From Candidatus Magnetobacterium casense (GTDB lineage Bacteria; Nitrospirota; Thermodesulfovibrionia; Thermodesulfovibrionales; Magnetobacteriaceae): a DNA stretch of 64,000 bases. The stretch spans positions 1 through 64,000 of the forward strand of contig NZ_JMFO01000016.1 of NCBI RefSeq assembly GCF_000714715.1, written 5' to 3'. Position 1 is the first letter of the stretch, and the number at the start of each line of letters is the position of its first letter. The notes under the pieces are model-generated. The model saw only the letters and a list, made by a program, of their open reading frames with translations, was not told where the DNA came from and did not search any database. This document shows positions 35,537-43,995 of this stretch, piece after piece. A program made the translations under genes and the position numbers.

Positions 35537-36502
35537 TTATTTGAGGTATAACTCTATTAGCTCGGTCTTTGTAAAGGTCTCATCGCACTCGATGCCACGC
35601 TCAGTGCATAGGGCTATGATTTCGGACTTTGACATATCGCGCAGTTGTGCCTCGGATAGTCTGCTGTCCTGGCCTTCGGTGGTTGCTTCCAGTGCGGCTG
35701 ATTCTTCTGCAGCAGGCTCCTCTGCTGACATGGCGGCAAGGGCTGCCTCGGTGATCGACTCGTGGGTTTCGGCTACCGGTTCTTGTACCGGGGATGCCTC
35801 CGGTGATGTCTCATCAGGGACCTCTTGTACCTCTGTTACAGCTTCGACCGATACGCTTTCGCCCTCAGAGGGAAGCTCAAAGGACTCCACTTTGCCGAGT
35901 TTCTCCTTTTGCCACCAATCTTTCAGCTCCTCGATTGCACCGGCAAGGGCGCTGCCCGACAACTGCACGTCAAACGATATAGACTCACCCGTGAGGATAC
36001 TCAATGACTCCAGCGCCTTTTCTCTGATTTCTACGTTGTCATCACCCAGGAGTCTCATCAGCGGTAGCACAGCCGTCTTGTCCTTGAGACTTGCCAAGGT
36101 AATGGCGGCGGCCTTTCTGACCTTGTCCTCCTTGTCGTTAAGCGACTGCACGAGGGACGGTACGGCCTCCGTGATATCCTTCCAGCCGATGTATGTGGCG
36201 GCCATGCGTCTTACTTCGGGATGCTCGTCTTTCAGGGCTTCGGTGAGTATCTGCTTTATCCTGTCGCCTTCGCCTATTTTGTACAGACCCCTGAGGCTGC
36301 TGAGTCTGACCCTGTAAGCGGGATCGTTGAGGAGATCGACAAACAGCTCTATTGCCTGTGTATCTCCTATATTGGTCAGGGAGTTGACGACCTCGGTGGT
36401 CAAAAACGGGTTATTATAGTTGACGGCCTCAAGCAGTATGGGGACGGCTGCCTTGTTACCGATCTTTCCGAGTTCTGCGGCGGAGAGTATCTTTATCTCC
36501 AT
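35537..36502 (-). CDS. HEAT-repeat / Glu-rich / HeH-like protein, C-terminal part of a split gene
   Basis: 321 residues from the ATG at 36502, but the frame is open well upstream of it and reads as a natural continuation of 36576-37187. Five or more HEAT-like repeats occupy ~1-165 (NKAAVPILLEAVNYNNPFLT, then DTQAIELFVDLL and DKEDKVRKAAAITLASLKDK). A Glu/Ala/Pro-rich acidic linker spans ~200-275. The last ~35 residues (MSKSEIIALCTERGIEC, then TKTELIELYLK) look like a SAP/HeH helix-extension-helix motif, usually a nucleic-acid binder. HEAT repeats bind protein partners, so this may be a scaffold. No such combination is known to me among named magnetosome proteins. Confidence 0.7.
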   Translation of the reverse strand: MEIKILSAAELGKIGNKAAVPILLEAVNYNNPFLTTEVVNSLTNIGDTQAIELFVDLLNDPAYRVRLSSLRGLYKIGEGDRIKQILTEALKDEHPEVRRMAATYIGWKDITEAVPSLVQSLNDKEDKVRKAAAITLASLKDKTAVLPLMRLLGDDNVEIREKALESLSILTGESISFDVQLSGSALAGAIEELKDWWQKEKLGKVESFELPSEGESVSVEAVTEVQEVPDETSPEASPVQEPVAETHESITEAALAAMSAEEPAAEESAALEATTEGQDSRLSEAQLRDMSKSEIIALCTERGIECDETFTKTELIELYLK

Positions 36503-36575
36503 ATCGGAGTCGAGCAGGTCGGCTGCTATCTTGCTGAATATTGCACGATCGGAATCGGTGTCGAACTCGCCCAGT

Positions 36576-37187
36576 TTAACGGCTTTGTCGGTCTTGGACT
36601 TGATGTTGGCGTTGACTGTGCCGGTATCTACGGGTTTGGCTTTTTTCCTTGTTGCCTTTGTTTCGGCGGTTTTTTTCTCTTCGGCCTTTTTTCTCTTTTT
36701 GTTTTAGTTTTTCGGCCTTTTTGATGTCTTCCAGCTCGGCTATACGGACCTTGAGTCTCTGTATCTCTTTTTCGTACTCCTTGACGTCACTTATGAGTTT
36801 TTTTGCTTTATCGGAGTCGAGTTTTTCTGCCGACGCTCCCTCCTGTCCTATCTCATAGAACAGGCCCTTGATCTTGTCTTCGTACTCTTCGATCTTGTCT
36901 TCGAGTTCACCGGCTTCGTCTTTTTTGAGTTTAATCTTTGACACACCACCGACAAACAGGTCTTTTGTTTTGGATGCCAGTGCGGGGGTAAAACTCATAA
37001 GGTCTACTGTTTTCTTCCAGAGGTCCGGAGTCTTTTTCAAGAGGTCTGGAGTCTTTTTTAACTGATTGTACATAGCCACTGTGAAGTCAGCGCTGACGTC
37101 GTATGCACTTACCATAAAGCTGCCTGTGGCATTTAGTGCCCTTGCCACGCCACCCATAAATCCTTTTCTCTGCGTCTCTTGCTGCAT
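36576..37187 (-). CDS. Heptad-repeat/coiled-coil protein, N-terminal part of a split gene
   Basis: 203 residues as read, but the last ~40 are a Lys/Arg-rich out-of-frame tail. After an initial helix come five 7-residue units of the form LKKTPDL (LKKTPDL, LKKTPDL, WKKTVDL, MSFTPAL, ASKTKDL; residues ~43-77), then a charged coiled coil (LEDKIEEYEDKIKGL, IQRLKVRIAELEDI). In the GAGAAAAAAGGCC tract near 36690, dropping one base leads into a sensible frame (KKAEEKKTAETKA) that runs directly into the HEAT part at 36502. The complete protein would be about 550 residues. Confidence 0.7.
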   Translation of the reverse strand: MQQETQRKGFMGGVARALNATGSFMVSAYDVSADFTVAMYNQLKKTPDLLKKTPDLWKKTVDLMSFTPALASKTKDLFVGGVSKIKLKKDEAGELEDKIEEYEDKIKGLFYEIGQEGASAEKLDSDKAKKLISDVKEYEKEIQRLKVRIAELEDIKKAEKLKQKEKKGRREKNRRNKGNKEKSQTRRYRHSQRQHQVQDRQSR

Positions 37188-37217
37188 TGTATCCTCCTAA
37201 CTTTTTTTATATAATCC

Positions 37218-38288
37218 TTATGTGATATTCAGAAATAGTTTAATCGACAAGAGCACCAACAGTACTGCGATGATCTTTTTCAACATCTCCGAGTGTGTTT
37301 TGATAGAGGCCCTTGCCCCGTAATAGGCGCCCAGGATCGAGCCAATTCCCAGGACTACGGCATAATCTACATTGACGGCCCCAAGTCCAAGGAAGGTTAC
37401 GAGGCCGAAGAAGCTGGTTATGACTATTATAAAGTGCGACGTAGCCGTGGCCACGTGCAGGGGCATACCGATGAAGTTCATAAATGGGACGTGTATAATG
37501 CCTCCACCCAGACCCAGCAGACCCGATATGATGCCTACGATAAAGCTGCCCGAAAACCCTATGGCCATATCGGGACTGTAGACATAAGTTGTACCGAAGG
37601 AGTCACGCAGTGTCCGGCGCAGTGGCAGGTCATCAACTTTTTCCCTGACCAGACAGAAGTCGTTTACGAAGATCAGCACATATGCCATCACGGTCAGCAA
37701 CATGGCAAATATAGCGTAAAAGGTATTGATGCTTATATTGAGGGCGAGCACGGCGCCGATGATCACGCCGGGGATGGCCACCACGGAATATTTGATGCCG
37801 ATTTCGTAGTCTATGCGTCTCTGTGACACGTATGCAAACGTACCTGAGAGGGCGTTGAGAAAGACGATAATCATAGAGGTTCCAACTGCATAGTGCGGTA
37901 GGAACTTATAAAATATAATCAACACCGGCACTACCAGAAATCCTCCCCCTGCCCCTATCAGCGTACCGATAAAGCCGATTGAGACCCCTACGACAAGCAG
38001 TAACACGATCTCAAAAAAACCGTCTATTGGCTCATGAAGGGTCTGGCCGACGCCGATCATGGGGGTTGTCTCCAGCATTACCATATCTGCTGCAACATCC
38101 GGGTCTACGGTTATGACGGGTGGATTTGCCGACATGGTTGTTGTTGAGGTGACGTCAAACATCAACCAAGCGATACAGCATATGCCTCCCAGTATCAGCA
38201 GCAGCAACAGGGGGTTTTGTGTCTTCATCTCCCAGACTGCCTGTCGGATCACCTTTTGGGTTGTTTGTTGGATTGATTTCATCAGCAT
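37218..38288 (-). CDS. TauE/SafE membrane protein, MamO C-terminal-like
   Basis: 356 residues. An N-terminal membrane anchor (LLLLLILGGICCIAWLMF) is followed by ~60 periplasmic residues, then an eight-helix TauE/SafE domain with the paired signature GTLIGAGGGFLVVPVL and ISGLLGLGGGIIHVPF. In many MamO proteins a TauE-like domain is fused behind a degenerate protease; in Nitrospirota and Deltaproteobacteria it occurs alone (mamO-Cter). It probably transports an anion or organises the magnetosome membrane. Its ATG immediately follows the stop of the upstream coiled-coil gene. Confidence 0.85.
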   Translation of the reverse strand: MLMKSIQQTTQKVIRQAVWEMKTQNPLLLLLILGGICCIAWLMFDVTSTTTMSANPPVITVDPDVAADMVMLETTPMIGVGQTLHEPIDGFFEIVLLLVVGVSIGFIGTLIGAGGGFLVVPVLIIFYKFLPHYAVGTSMIIVFLNALSGTFAYVSQRRIDYEIGIKYSVVAIPGVIIGAVLALNISINTFYAIFAMLLTVMAYVLIFVNDFCLVREKVDDLPLRRTLRDSFGTTYVYSPDMAIGFSGSFIVGIISGLLGLGGGIIHVPFMNFIGMPLHVATATSHFIIVITSFFGLVTFLGLGAVNVDYAVVLGIGSILGAYYGARASIKTHSEMLKKIIAVLLVLLSIKLFLNIT

Positions 38289-39440
38289 TTACTTTGCAAC
38301 CGCCTCTTCAAATACCTTAAAGTACTTCTCAATGCCTTTGACTTCGGCATCTATGAGTTTATTTACGGCATCTATATAACCATTGAGTTGCTTACTCTGA
38401 TGTATCAAGCGTTCATTGATATCCGCTTGCCGGCTGTACTCTGCCAGTTTTTGCGGGATACCTTCGACCTGCTTTCTTTTTTCCTCCAAGAGCAGTTTAC
38501 GTTTTTCGAAGTTTTCGGTGAAGTGTTTTTCAGCTTCGATGGCTTCGTTTGTTGATTCGATGCTATTTTCAAGTTCATGTATCCTGCGTTGTTTTTCTTC
38601 GAGTTCTGCAATGATGGCGATACGTTGTTTTTTGAGTTCATCGATATCGGCGCTCAGTACATCCTTGTCCTCTATGGAGGTGTAGTAGGCGATTTTTTCT
38701 TCGAGTTCCTTTTCGGTGGCGGAGAGTTTTTCCTTTTCCCGGGTTTCTTTGGTCAGACTGGCCTGTGCCTGTGTAAGCTCGGCTTTGCCCTTGGTGAGCA
38801 TGTCCTTGACCTTTTTGATCTCTTGCTGGAGGTCTTTTATTTTTGCTGCGGCCTCCTTTTGCATTGCGGAGAGTTCGTCCTTGCTTGCGGTCAGGTAGGG
38901 TTTATCGGCGTGTTGGTCTTTTTGCCGCTGGAGGGTGAGCACTTCGTCTGAGAGTTTGTCTGCGGTTTTTGTTTTTTCCTCCGTATTGCGGAGCAGGTCT
39001 TGTTTGAGTTTGCTGACCTCCTTGTATGACTTATCGAGCGTCTTAAATCTCTCCGAGAGCTTGTGAACGCTGTCGGTCAACGTTTGCACCTGTCTCTTTT
39101 TGTCGTCGATGAGGCCAGGGGTATTTTCAAACTCCTTGAGTTTTTCCAGCCAGATGAGTACCTTTGCCTTTTCCTCTCTGTAGTTCTTCAGAGACTCGCG
39201 GGACTGGGCCAACTTTTTACCCAAGTCAGAGATGGAAGTTTTAAGGTCGATGCTTTTTTTCCTGACTGTGGCGACCTTGTCCTGCATGTATTGAACGTCT
39301 CTGAGCTTTTTGGCGATCTCCGATTTCAGGGCGATGATCCTCTTTTTAATGACCAGCGTTTGTACCACATTACTTATGAGATCGAGCATCTCCTCTCTGT
39401 TGTAGGTAGTCTCTTTGGGGCTGTAGTCTCTGGTCATCAT
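38289..39440 (-). CDS. Long SMC-like coiled-coil protein of magnetosome cluster
   Basis: 383 residues, coiled coil over nearly the whole length (LKGELTQ-type helices; example KELEEKIAYYTSIEDKDV and ELEEKQRRIHELENSIEST). No Walker motifs, so it is not an SMC ATPase. It overlaps the previous coiled-coil gene by four bases and abuts the TauE gene. It resembles the Mad coiled-coil proteins thought to act with MamK/Mad28 in positioning bullet-shaped magnetosomes; the exact match is not determined. Confidence 0.8.
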   Translation of the reverse strand: MMTRDYSPKETTYNREEMLDLISNVVQTLVIKKRIIALKSEIAKKLRDVQYMQDKVATVRKKSIDLKTSISDLGKKLAQSRESLKNYREEKAKVLIWLEKLKEFENTPGLIDDKKRQVQTLTDSVHKLSERFKTLDKSYKEVSKLKQDLLRNTEEKTKTADKLSDEVLTLQRQKDQHADKPYLTASKDELSAMQKEAAAKIKDLQQEIKKVKDMLTKGKAELTQAQASLTKETREKEKLSATEKELEEKIAYYTSIEDKDVLSADIDELKKQRIAIIAELEEKQRRIHELENSIESTNEAIEAEKHFTENFEKRKLLLEEKRKQVEGIPQKLAEYSRQADINERLIHQSKQLNGYIDAVNKLIDAEVKGIEKYFKVFEEAVAK

Positions 39441-40495
39441 AAGCGCACCGCCTGGGCTATGAGGCTTGCTTTGCCGTCGATAGACTGCATTTCGGTATCC
39501 AGGATCATTTTATCCATGTATGCCTCTTTGAGGTTGTTGAGGGTTTTTTCAAGTGTAGCGGCCAGTTCGTCGCTTCTTTGGCGCTGCTCGGCAACTGCTT
39601 GAAGTTCACCGTCTTTTTGGGCGATTTCATCGTCTATCAGCCTTAACTCTTCCTTGCTCTGTGCGTTGCCACCGGCCAGGGTATTGAGTTCTGCCTGTCT
39701 GGCCTCGAGGTCCCTGGTGAGATCCCGTATGTGTATGTCATAGCTAGTCACCTGGGGAGATATGAACTCGATTTCGGACTTCATAAACGCGCGTTCTTTG
39801 ACCAGTTCGTCCACGCCCCTGGTTTTTATTTCGAGTTCTTTGCACTGGGTTTCATACTGTTTTACGCTGCCTCTGAGTGATTCGACGATATCCGTTTCCC
39901 TTGACAGTGACGTTTTGACCTTGTCGAGGTCATTGACGTAGTTGTCATAGTCGTTGTTGAGGGTATCCAGTTCTTTTTCGAGGGCCTCTGCCTGGACAAA
40001 GACTGCTGCTATTTCTTGCAGTTGACGCACCTGTACCGTCAGGGACTCCTTCTGAGACGTATTTGTTTCAATTGAGGACACCAGGGCTTGCAACCTTGTC
40101 TTTAACTCTTCGATGTCCAGGTTGTCGTTATAGGAGAGGGTTTCCGTTTTGGAGATATCCGCCTTGAGTTTTCTTTCGTCCTCCTGTAGGGTGGACAGGC
40201 GTTTATCGAGGAAATCCAGTTCCTTGAGTATTTCGTCGGGGTCTCCGAGTTTGGCTTTTTTGTTCCTGTAATTCAGGATTACATCGGAGGCTGCCTTTAT
40301 CTCGAGGTCGTTCTGTGCCAGTTCCGACTTTGTTTTTTGTAGGTTATAGCCGTCTTTTTCGATTGTCGCGTTGAGGCGATTGAACTCGGCAATCAACTCC
40401 TCCAGTTCGGTGGAGAGATATTTGGACTTACCGTTTAGTTCGTCAAACTCCTGGGTCTCTGACCCGTTACCATTTGATATCCGTATTGCAACCAT
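39437..40495 (-). CDS. Long coiled-coil protein of magnetosome cluster
   Basis: 352 residues. A short N-terminus (MVAIRISNGNGSETQEF) and then an almost unbroken coiled coil up to ~330, ending in MQSIDGKASLIAQAVRL. Rich in Glu, Lys and Leu, no Cys and no membrane segment. Overlaps the following 383-residue coiled-coil gene by four bases. Separated from the upstream cluster genes by a copy of the GC-rich repeat, so it may have its own promoter. Confidence 0.8.
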   Translation of the reverse strand: MVAIRISNGNGSETQEFDELNGKSKYLSTELEELIAEFNRLNATIEKDGYNLQKTKSELAQNDLEIKAASDVILNYRNKKAKLGDPDEILKELDFLDKRLSTLQEDERKLKADISKTETLSYNDNLDIEELKTRLQALVSSIETNTSQKESLTVQVRQLQEIAAVFVQAEALEKELDTLNNDYDNYVNDLDKVKTSLSRETDIVESLRGSVKQYETQCKELEIKTRGVDELVKERAFMKSEIEFISPQVTSYDIHIRDLTRDLEARQAELNTLAGGNAQSKEELRLIDDEIAQKDGELQAVAEQRQRSDELAATLEKTLNNLKEAYMDKMILDTEMQSIDGKASLIAQAVRL

Positions 40496-40514
40496 AGAAA
40501 AATTATCCCCCTCT

Positions 40515-40630
40515 TATGGTTAAAAAGAGGCACAAGGAGGGGGCGGAGCCGCTTCTTTGTCGCTCCAGGACGCTCCTGGCCCCCCTCAGACCCCCCTGCA
40601 AGGGGACCAGTCCCCTTGACCCCATTATAC
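40515..40630. repeat. GC-rich modular repeat inside the magnetosome cluster, copy H
   Basis: Reads GGGGGCGGAGCCGCTTCTTT, GTCGCTCCAGGACGCTCC, CCCCTGCAAGGGGACCAG and TTGACCCCATTATA, the inverted form of the long copies. It splits the otherwise tightly packed minus-strand run between the 146- and 352-residue coiled-coil genes and may stop or stabilise the transcript there. Confidence 0.8.
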
Positions 40631-40692
40631 CTTGTTTGCCGTGTATGCTTAGATACAATATTTCAATCATATATCTGACTACCAAATACACT

Positions 40693-41133
40693 TTACGTCC
40701 CACTGACAAAGCTCTCCCAACTATCTTGGAGTCTCTTTAGTTTTTCCTGGACTTCGCTTTTTTCTTTCAGTGCTTGTGCTGCGACCATTTCCGTTTTTTC
40801 CAGGACTTCGTTGAAGGCCCGTAGTTTTTCGTCGCTTTCGCGCGTAACCTTTGCTATCTTTTGCTCATACTGGGCGGTGTTGTCCTGGAGTTTTTTGATT
40901 TGTACCTTGAGTTCTTCCTTTTCGCTTTCGGCGCGGACTATCTGGTCTTCCATCACCTTAACGACGTCGCTAATTACCCGTTCGGAGGTTTTTTTGAGTT
41001 CGCCCATCACGGCCTTCCTTGAGTCGGAGATATCCTTAACCTTCAGGGCTGCCACTAGCAGGTCTTTGAGGAGGGTATTTTTTTCGCCCTCGTTCATGGT
41101 CTTTATCTTCTGTTCGATGTCGCTTTCAACCAT
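40693..41133 (-). CDS. Small coiled-coil protein of magnetosome cluster
   Basis: 146 residues, helical, with a C-terminal coiled coil (SEVQEKLKRLQDSWESF) and an N-terminal segment LLKDLLVAALKVKDISDSRK. No membrane segment. It begins 15 bases after mamQ ends and is followed by the repeat. Probably cytoplasmic and part of the filament or assembly set; family unknown. Confidence 0.75.
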   Translation of the reverse strand: MVESDIEQKIKTMNEGEKNTLLKDLLVAALKVKDISDSRKAVMGELKKTSERVISDVVKVMEDQIVRAESEKEELKVQIKKLQDNTAQYEQKIAKVTRESDEKLRAFNEVLEKTEMVAAQALKEKSEVQEKLKRLQDSWESFVSGT

Positions 41134-41148
41134 AGTTTACACCTCTTT

Positions 41149-41871
41149 TTACTTCATCCTGGGCGAAGACTTTGCGCCCTGTTCTGATTCAAATGCCTCG
41201 ATGGGTCTGAAACTAAACAAAAGGTTAAACAGGTTCGCCGGGAACATATTTAGCCTTGAATTGTAAAACGTCACTGCTTTGTTGTAGTTTATGCGCATCT
41301 CGGCGATTCGTGTTTCGGTATCGGAGAGTTCCTTCATCAGCGCCTGGTAGGCATCGGATGCCTTGAGGGCCGGGTAGGCCTCGGCCACTGCCTGGAACTT
41401 TGACAGTGCGGAGGCCATTTCAAGTTCTTTTGCACCTGCGGCGGCGACCCCGGCAACGGTGCCGGGCTTTTTGAGCGTGTCCTCTATGGACTTTACCGCA
41501 GACCTTACGTCAGCGGTGTGCAGGAACACGTTCTTTTCGTATCCCATGTACTCCTTGACGACCGCTATGAGGTTTGGGATGAGGTCGTTTCGGCGTTGCA
41601 ACTGCACGTCGATCTGTGCGGCCTCCATCTTTACCTTATAGACATTAATCGTAAATGCGTTGTAGTAGTATATGGCTGCCGATATCATTGCCATAAAAAG
41701 GGCAAACATTGCGACCCGGACGGCAGCGGAGTGCCTGCTCCACAACTGCTGTCTGATCAGGGTAAGGGGGTTTATCCTCCTTATGCGCACAACAGGAGCG
41801 GCCTCAATAAGCCCAAGCTCTTTGGCGTAGAGCTTTTTGATGATCCTGTTCATTTGCACCTTTTCATTCAT
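41149..41871 (-). CDS. mamQ: Magnetosome protein MamQ (LemA family), copy 1
   Basis: 240 residues. A long cytoplasmic N-terminus (~50 residues, Arg-rich), one membrane helix (AAVRVAMFALFMAMISAAIY), then a LemA-type helical bundle with DVQLQRRNDLIPNLIAVVKE, AEAYPALKASDAYQALM and YNKAVTFYNSRLNMFPANLF. MamQ is needed for magnetosome membrane formation in Magnetospirillum. It overlaps mamE by four bases (ATGA). A second, shorter LemA protein is at 46019. Confidence 0.9.
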   Translation of the reverse strand: MNEKVQMNRIIKKLYAKELGLIEAAPVVRIRRINPLTLIRQQLWSRHSAAVRVAMFALFMAMISAAIYYYNAFTINVYKVKMEAAQIDVQLQRRNDLIPNLIAVVKEYMGYEKNVFLHTADVRSAVKSIEDTLKKPGTVAGVAAAGAKELEMASALSKFQAVAEAYPALKASDAYQALMKELSDTETRIAEMRINYNKAVTFYNSRLNMFPANLFNLLFSFRPIEAFESEQGAKSSPRMK

Positions 41872-43682
41872 TGAGGCACCGTTATGTAGAGGAACTCGCC
41901 CGCTCTGAGTACGTCAAGCAGGATGCCCTTGCCTGGTTTTAACTTGCCGGTTATTTCGATAAAGGACGGCATGTCGTTGACGTCCATCTTGTTGATGCCC
42001 ACGATGATATCGCCACGCATCAGACCGGCCCTGGCCAGGACTCCTTCTATGTCGGCTGCGAACACGCCGTTTTTGACGTAGAACGCAAGCGGCTGTTTAA
42101 GCGGCTGGAACTCCGAACCCAACCAGACAAACTCCTTTATTGGCTTGAGCTTGGTCTCCGGCAGAAACGGTGGTTGTTGATCGGTCTTTATCTTGATCTT
42201 TATCGTTGCCTTGTTGCGCAGCACTTCGAATTCGAACTTTGCGCCTATCTTCTTTTTGGCCAGTTCCTGTTTAAAGTCAACCGGCGTATTTACACGTCTG
42301 CCATCTACTCTGAGTATGATATCTCCTCTTTGGAGTCCGGCTGCTTCGGAGGTTGTACGGGGATAGACCCTGTCTACCAGGACGCCTGCGGGATGGATCA
42401 TGCCGTTGTGGTCGGCCACGACCGTATCAACCGACTGGACAACTATACCCAGGAATGGCTCATCGTTGATGTTGGCCTGTGCTGCCACCTGCTGGATCGG
42501 ACCCTGTTGCCCCATTGCAGCAGGCATATTGCCACCCTGACCCATACCAGGTCCAATACCAATGCCTGGTCCCATGCCGGCGCCATTGTTTACGCACAAC
42601 TGCGGGTGACACGTGATGCACTTGCCCTTGTAGGGATGGGGCGGGGTTATGATCTGACCGTTGGGGAGCTTGAAGCTGTTTCCTACCTGTCGGCCACTGC
42701 GCTGCCAGGCCACCAATTGTCCGGCGGCAACGGGCACTGCACCACCCTTGAAGTCCACCACGCCGGCAACCAGTTCGGATGCCCTGTCTATCGGTACGGC
42801 AAACGCAATCCCGCTAAACGTGCCCATTGGGGAATAGATGGCCGTGTTGATTCCTATTACTTCGCCATCAAGGTTGACCAGCGGGCCACCGCTGTTGCCC
42901 TTGTTAATTGGGGCGTCGGTCTGGAGCATTCCCTCATATATACGACCGCCGATGGTTATGGTTCTGTTTCGGCTGCTGATTATGCCGTTTGTAATGGTCT
43001 GGTCAAAACCGTAGGGGCTTCCCATTGCGAGGACGAAGTCTCCGGTTCTTGTCTTGTTGGCGTCTCCCAGGAACGCATATGGAAATGGTCCCTTACCCTG
43101 TATAAGCAACAGCGCCAGGTCGTTTTCCTTATCGGCGTTTACCAGTTTTAGCTGATACTCCCGTGCTGCCCCTTCGGCATCGTAAACGGTGGCCTTCATC
43201 GCAACCGCACCTGAGACGACGTGGTAACTGCTCAGGACGTAGCCGCTTGGTTCTATGATGACACCGGAGCCTACCCTCGTGTAGTTGACTGCTGGTTCGC
43301 CGGCGGCAATGAAGGTTACGTTGTTATTATTTGGGTCCGGGGCCTGTGCGTTCTGCATCGGGCCAACGGCAACGTCTATGCCAACCAGGGACGGGCGCAC
43401 GGCATCTATAACTTCGTGATACGTCTTCTGGGATATCTTGGCCTTTACCTGGGTTGTCCCGGCGGTGTTGTAGAAGCCTGACAGTTTGCCCTTGGCCATG
43501 CCCTTATAGTCGTCGGTCTCCAGGAGCTTTCTGACTATACTGCCCTTCTGATAGCTCTCATATACAGCCCATCCGAGGGTCAGCACGGCCATAATCACTA
43601 TCGTCCATATCCAAGGCTTGTAACTCTTGGGGCAGCTTTCGGCCTGACGCTCCATGCTATCTTCTGTGTTGTAATTTTCCAT
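41868..43682 (-). CDS. mamE: Magnetosome serine protease MamE with magnetochrome motif
   Basis: 604 residues. One N-terminal membrane helix (WIWTIVIMAVLTLGWAV), then a trypsin/HtrA domain with the complete triad: His154 (SSYHVVSG), Asp188 (ENDLALL), Ser264 (GNSGGPL). One magnetochrome haem motif follows (CITCH, 355-359, preceded by PPHPYKGK), then a Met/Gly-rich linker, and two PDZ domains (about 410-500 and 520-604). In Magnetospirillum MamE processes magnetosome proteins and controls the step to crystal maturation; that protein has two haem motifs, so this one has lost or never had the second. The triad suggests an active protease. Confidence 0.95.
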   Translation of the reverse strand: MENYNTEDSMERQAESCPKSYKPWIWTIVIMAVLTLGWAVYESYQKGSIVRKLLETDDYKGMAKGKLSGFYNTAGTTQVKAKISQKTYHEVIDAVRPSLVGIDVAVGPMQNAQAPDPNNNNVTFIAAGEPAVNYTRVGSGVIIEPSGYVLSSYHVVSGAVAMKATVYDAEGAAREYQLKLVNADKENDLALLLIQGKGPFPYAFLGDANKTRTGDFVLAMGSPYGFDQTITNGIISSRNRTITIGGRIYEGMLQTDAPINKGNSGGPLVNLDGEVIGINTAIYSPMGTFSGIAFAVPIDRASELVAGVVDFKGGAVPVAAGQLVAWQRSGRQVGNSFKLPNGQIITPPHPYKGKCITCHPQLCVNNGAGMGPGIGIGPGMGQGGNMPAAMGQQGPIQQVAAQANINDEPFLGIVVQSVDTVVADHNGMIHPAGVLVDRVYPRTTSEAAGLQRGDIILRVDGRRVNTPVDFKQELAKKKIGAKFEFEVLRNKATIKIKIKTDQQPPFLPETKLKPIKEFVWLGSEFQPLKQPLAFYVKNGVFAADIEGVLARAGLMRGDIIVGINKMDVNDMPSFIEITGKLKPGKGILLDVLRAGEFLYITVPQ

Positions 43683-43717
43683 AGCCTTCTCCTATCATTA
43701 TAGCTTATGCCACAACC

Positions 43718-43957
43718 CTAAGTGTTAGTTTCATCAGCTTCATCAGCTTCATGGGCCTCTGTCTTGTTTACGTTGTTGTCCTTCATTTTAGCAGTAAGTC
43801 CGGTATTTCTTATTCCGGCCAGTACCGCTATAAATCCGCCAAAGATCAAAAACAGCGGCAAGATACCGACAAACACGTCTACTATATACCACCAGTAGTT
43901 GGACAAACCCCACAGTCCCAGGCATATTGCTATCAACCCAAAAACAATACTCAGCAT
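43718..43957 (-). CDS. mamI: Magnetosome membrane protein MamI
   Basis: 79 residues with two membrane helices: MLSIVFGLIAICLGLWGL and VDVFVGILPLFLIFGGFIAV, separated by the YWWYIV motif characteristic of MamI (WWW-type in Magnetospirillum). MamI is required for magnetosome membrane invagination and crystal start. The C-terminus is acidic (EAHEADEADE). Between mamA and mamE, in the same direction. Confidence 0.9.
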   Translation of the reverse strand: MLSIVFGLIAICLGLWGLSNYWWYIVDVFVGILPLFLIFGGFIAVLAGIRNTGLTAKMKDNNVNKTEAHEADEADETNT

Positions 43958-43995
43958 ATTACACTCCTTACGTTTTTTTTATTTATCTTAAACAT

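Noticed and set aside
36576-36700. Programmed -1 ribosomal frameshift in the coiled-coil/HEAT gene
   Set aside because: A -1 shift in the A-run leads to an early stop; only a +1 shift or loss of one A gives the long frame. Slippage or sequence error is more likely.
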